Shown: piece by piece, positions 63,140 through 64,000 of the stretch
Layout: each line of letters opens with the position of its first letter
How positions within the stretch are numbered: the stretch's first letter is position 1
From: Salarchaeum japonicum
GTDB taxonomy: Archaea > Halobacteriota > Halobacteria > Halobacteriales > Halobacteriaceae
Direction: 5' to 3'
Length of the DNA: 64,000 nucleotides
Assembly (NCBI RefSeq): GCF_020614395.1
Contig: NZ_CP085324.1
Location: forward strand, 687,564-751,563
The notes under the pieces: model-generated
The model's input: the letters and a program-made list of their open reading frames with translations, nothing else
The model's database searches: none
Told to the model about the DNA's origin: nothing
Made by a program: the position numbers and the translations under genes

Positions 63140-63576
63140 TCCTCGACGCGAACGGTGAGAACGGGGACGTGACTGGAGCGCACGACCTTCTCCGCGACGC
63201 TCCCGAGGAGGAGGCGGTCGATGCCGCCGCGGCCGTGCGTCCCCATCACGATGAGGTCGATGTCGTTGTCCTCGGCGTACCGGACGATTTCGCGGCTCGG
63301 CGTGCCGTTGAGGAGCACGCGCTCGACGGGCACGCCGGAGTCGGCGGCGACCTCGGCGACGGCGTCGATGGCCTCCTCGCCCTCCTCCGCGAGCAGGTCT
63401 GAGACGCCCTCCGTGGTGGTTTCGGCCCCCAGGGACGCGAAACTCGCGGTGTTGACGACGTAGACGGCGTGCAGGGTCGCGTCGTGTTCCGCCGCGAGCG
63501 AGACCGCGTGTTCGACCGCGCGACGCGTCTCCGCGGAGCCGTCGGTCGGCACGAGAACCCGGTCGTAGAGCCCCAT
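63136..63576 (-). CDS. Universal stress protein, UspA family
   Basis: 146-residue nucleotide-binding stress protein. RVLVPTDGSAETRRAVEHAV opens the fold; the ATP-binding motif is VMGTHGRGGIDRLLLGSVAEKVVRSS, given in parts as GTHGRGGIDRL and LGSVAEKVVR, followed by VPVLTVR. This G2xG9xGS/T pattern marks the ATP-binding subgroup. One of several USPs expected in haloarchaea. It overlaps the convergent birA by four bases. Confidence 0.93.
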   Translation of the reverse strand: MGLYDRVLVPTDGSAETRRAVEHAVSLAAEHDATLHAVYVVNTASFASLGAETTTEGVSDLLAEEGEEAIDAVAEVAADSGVPVERVLLNGTPSREIVRYAEDNDIDLIVMGTHGRGGIDRLLLGSVAEKVVRSSHVPVLTVRVED

Positions 63577-63602
63577 TTATGTGTGAATGAGTCGCACGCG
63601 GC

Positions 63603-64000
63603 TTAACTCTTGAGGAGGACGCGCTTCACGTCGCTCTCGCCCGCGCGCCGCACGACCGCGCGCACGGCGTCCTGGTAGCCCGCGAGGTTGTCCGAGTCGC
63701 CGTCTAACACGAGCAGGCGCGCGTCCCGGCCCTCCTCGATGGTGCCGTAGTTCCGGTCGAGTATCTCCGCGCCGTTCCGCGTCGCCATCCCCAGTATCTC
63801 GGGCGCGGTGCAGTCGCTGAGTTTCGCCGCGAACTCCATCTCGCGGAACATCGAGGGGCTGTTGAGGAAGACGTTGTCCGTCCCGAGCGCCACCGTCGTG
63901 AAGTCGCTCAGCTCCGCGATATCGGGGAGGCCGACGCCCGTCGTGAGGTTCGAGCGCGGACACACCGCGATGGGGATGTCTTCGTCCGTTACTCGCGTGA
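63603..64000 (-). CDS. Amidohydrolase-family protein, C-terminal 131 residues, 5' end off window
   Basis: The frame enters from the right edge and ends at the TAA at 63603. Visible motifs are IAVCPRSNLTTGVGLP and VALGTDNVFLN (the terminal metal-ligand Asp of the deaminase subgroup), then EILGMATRNGAEILD and the short C-terminal sandwich RDARLLVLDGDS. This matches the cytosine-deaminase/chlorohydrolase-like branch. Substrate unknown; it could be S-adenosylhomocysteine/methylthioadenosine deaminase or a related enzyme. Confidence 0.88.
   Translation of the reverse strand, partial: TRVTDEDIPIAVCPRSNLTTGVGLPDIAELSDFTTVALGTDNVFLNSPSMFREMEFAAKLSDCTAPEILGMATRNGAEILDRNYGTIEEGRDARLLVLDGDSDNLAGYQDAVRAVVRRAGESDVKRVLLKS

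Overview
The window is a contiguous piece of a haloarchaeal (class Halobacteria) chromosome. The DNA is GC-rich (about two thirds by eye) and the proteins are strongly acidic, with Asp/Glu-rich surfaces and tails. Haloarchaeal or archaeal marker genes include an S-layer glycoprotein with its typical signal peptide, a pilin-like secreted protein, an archaeal-type clamp-loader large subunit (RfcL), HMG-CoA synthase of the mevalonate pathway, a Bat-like GAF/HTH regulator, a three-part propionyl/acetyl-CoA carboxylase with the small PccX subunit, a DUF2150 protein, and short or leaderless transcripts with TATA boxes about 27 bases before the start codon. I cannot name the genus from the sequence.

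Layout. 1-4.2 kb: the 5' part of the S-layer gene (running off the left edge) beside a toxin-antitoxin cluster: hicBA, an orphan antitoxin-like gene with a decayed downstream frame, and mazEF. 4.2-12.5 kb: EamA permease, CBS-pair protein, a complete peptide/nickel-type ABC transporter operon (two ATPases, two permeases, Tat lipoprotein binding protein), RNase H. 12.5-14.7 kb: arsenic operon arsR-acr3-arsC with a 30-base duplicate of the arsC 5' end. 14.7-23 kb: malic enzyme (with a duplicated 3' end), CtaA, a polar amino-acid ABC operon, a zinc alcohol dehydrogenase, rfcL. 23-33 kb: small membrane proteins, regulators, HMG-CoA synthase, a 917-residue pilin-like PA14 protein, DUF2150, TatD-like and NYN proteins, and small DNA- or zinc-binding proteins. 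33-38 kb: glycine cleavage genes gcvT-gcvH-gcvPA-gcvPB followed by nikR. 38-47 kb: HEAT-repeat protein, MFS permease, an iron-box-controlled siderophore-binding lipoprotein, AspS, glutaredoxin, cobalamin adenosyltransferase, adenine deaminase. 47-52 kb: a small coiled-coil gene behind tandem iron boxes, tRNA-Val(CAC) with a degenerate second 3' end, an orphan CTAG-type methyltransferase candidate, a Bat-like regulator, then a striking array of four stem-loops. 52-64 kb: sucCD, quinone oxidoreductase, NSS transporter, pccB-pccX, purine permease, pccA, birA, uspA and a partial amidohydrolase.

How it fits together. Central metabolism dominates: sucCD and the Pcc carboxylase (biotinylated by the nearby BirA) feed and drain succinyl-CoA; the glycine cleavage genes supply one-carbon units; malic enzyme links malate to pyruvate. 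Three regulatory themes can be read from the DNA: (i) three sites of the form TTAGG-N4-CCTAA, as expected for a DtxR/IdeR-type iron repressor, at 41 kb and 47 kb; (ii) direct repeats at the arsR promoter; (iii) dyads at the gcvPA promoter and in the divergent promoter at 32.9 kb. Several short direct duplications of gene ends (arsC, maeB, tRNA-Val) look like scars of local rearrangement or integration. No gene-free stretch exceeds 300 bases. I saw no rRNA, CRISPR array or intact transposase. The most unusual unexplained structure is the four-hairpin array at 51795-51910.
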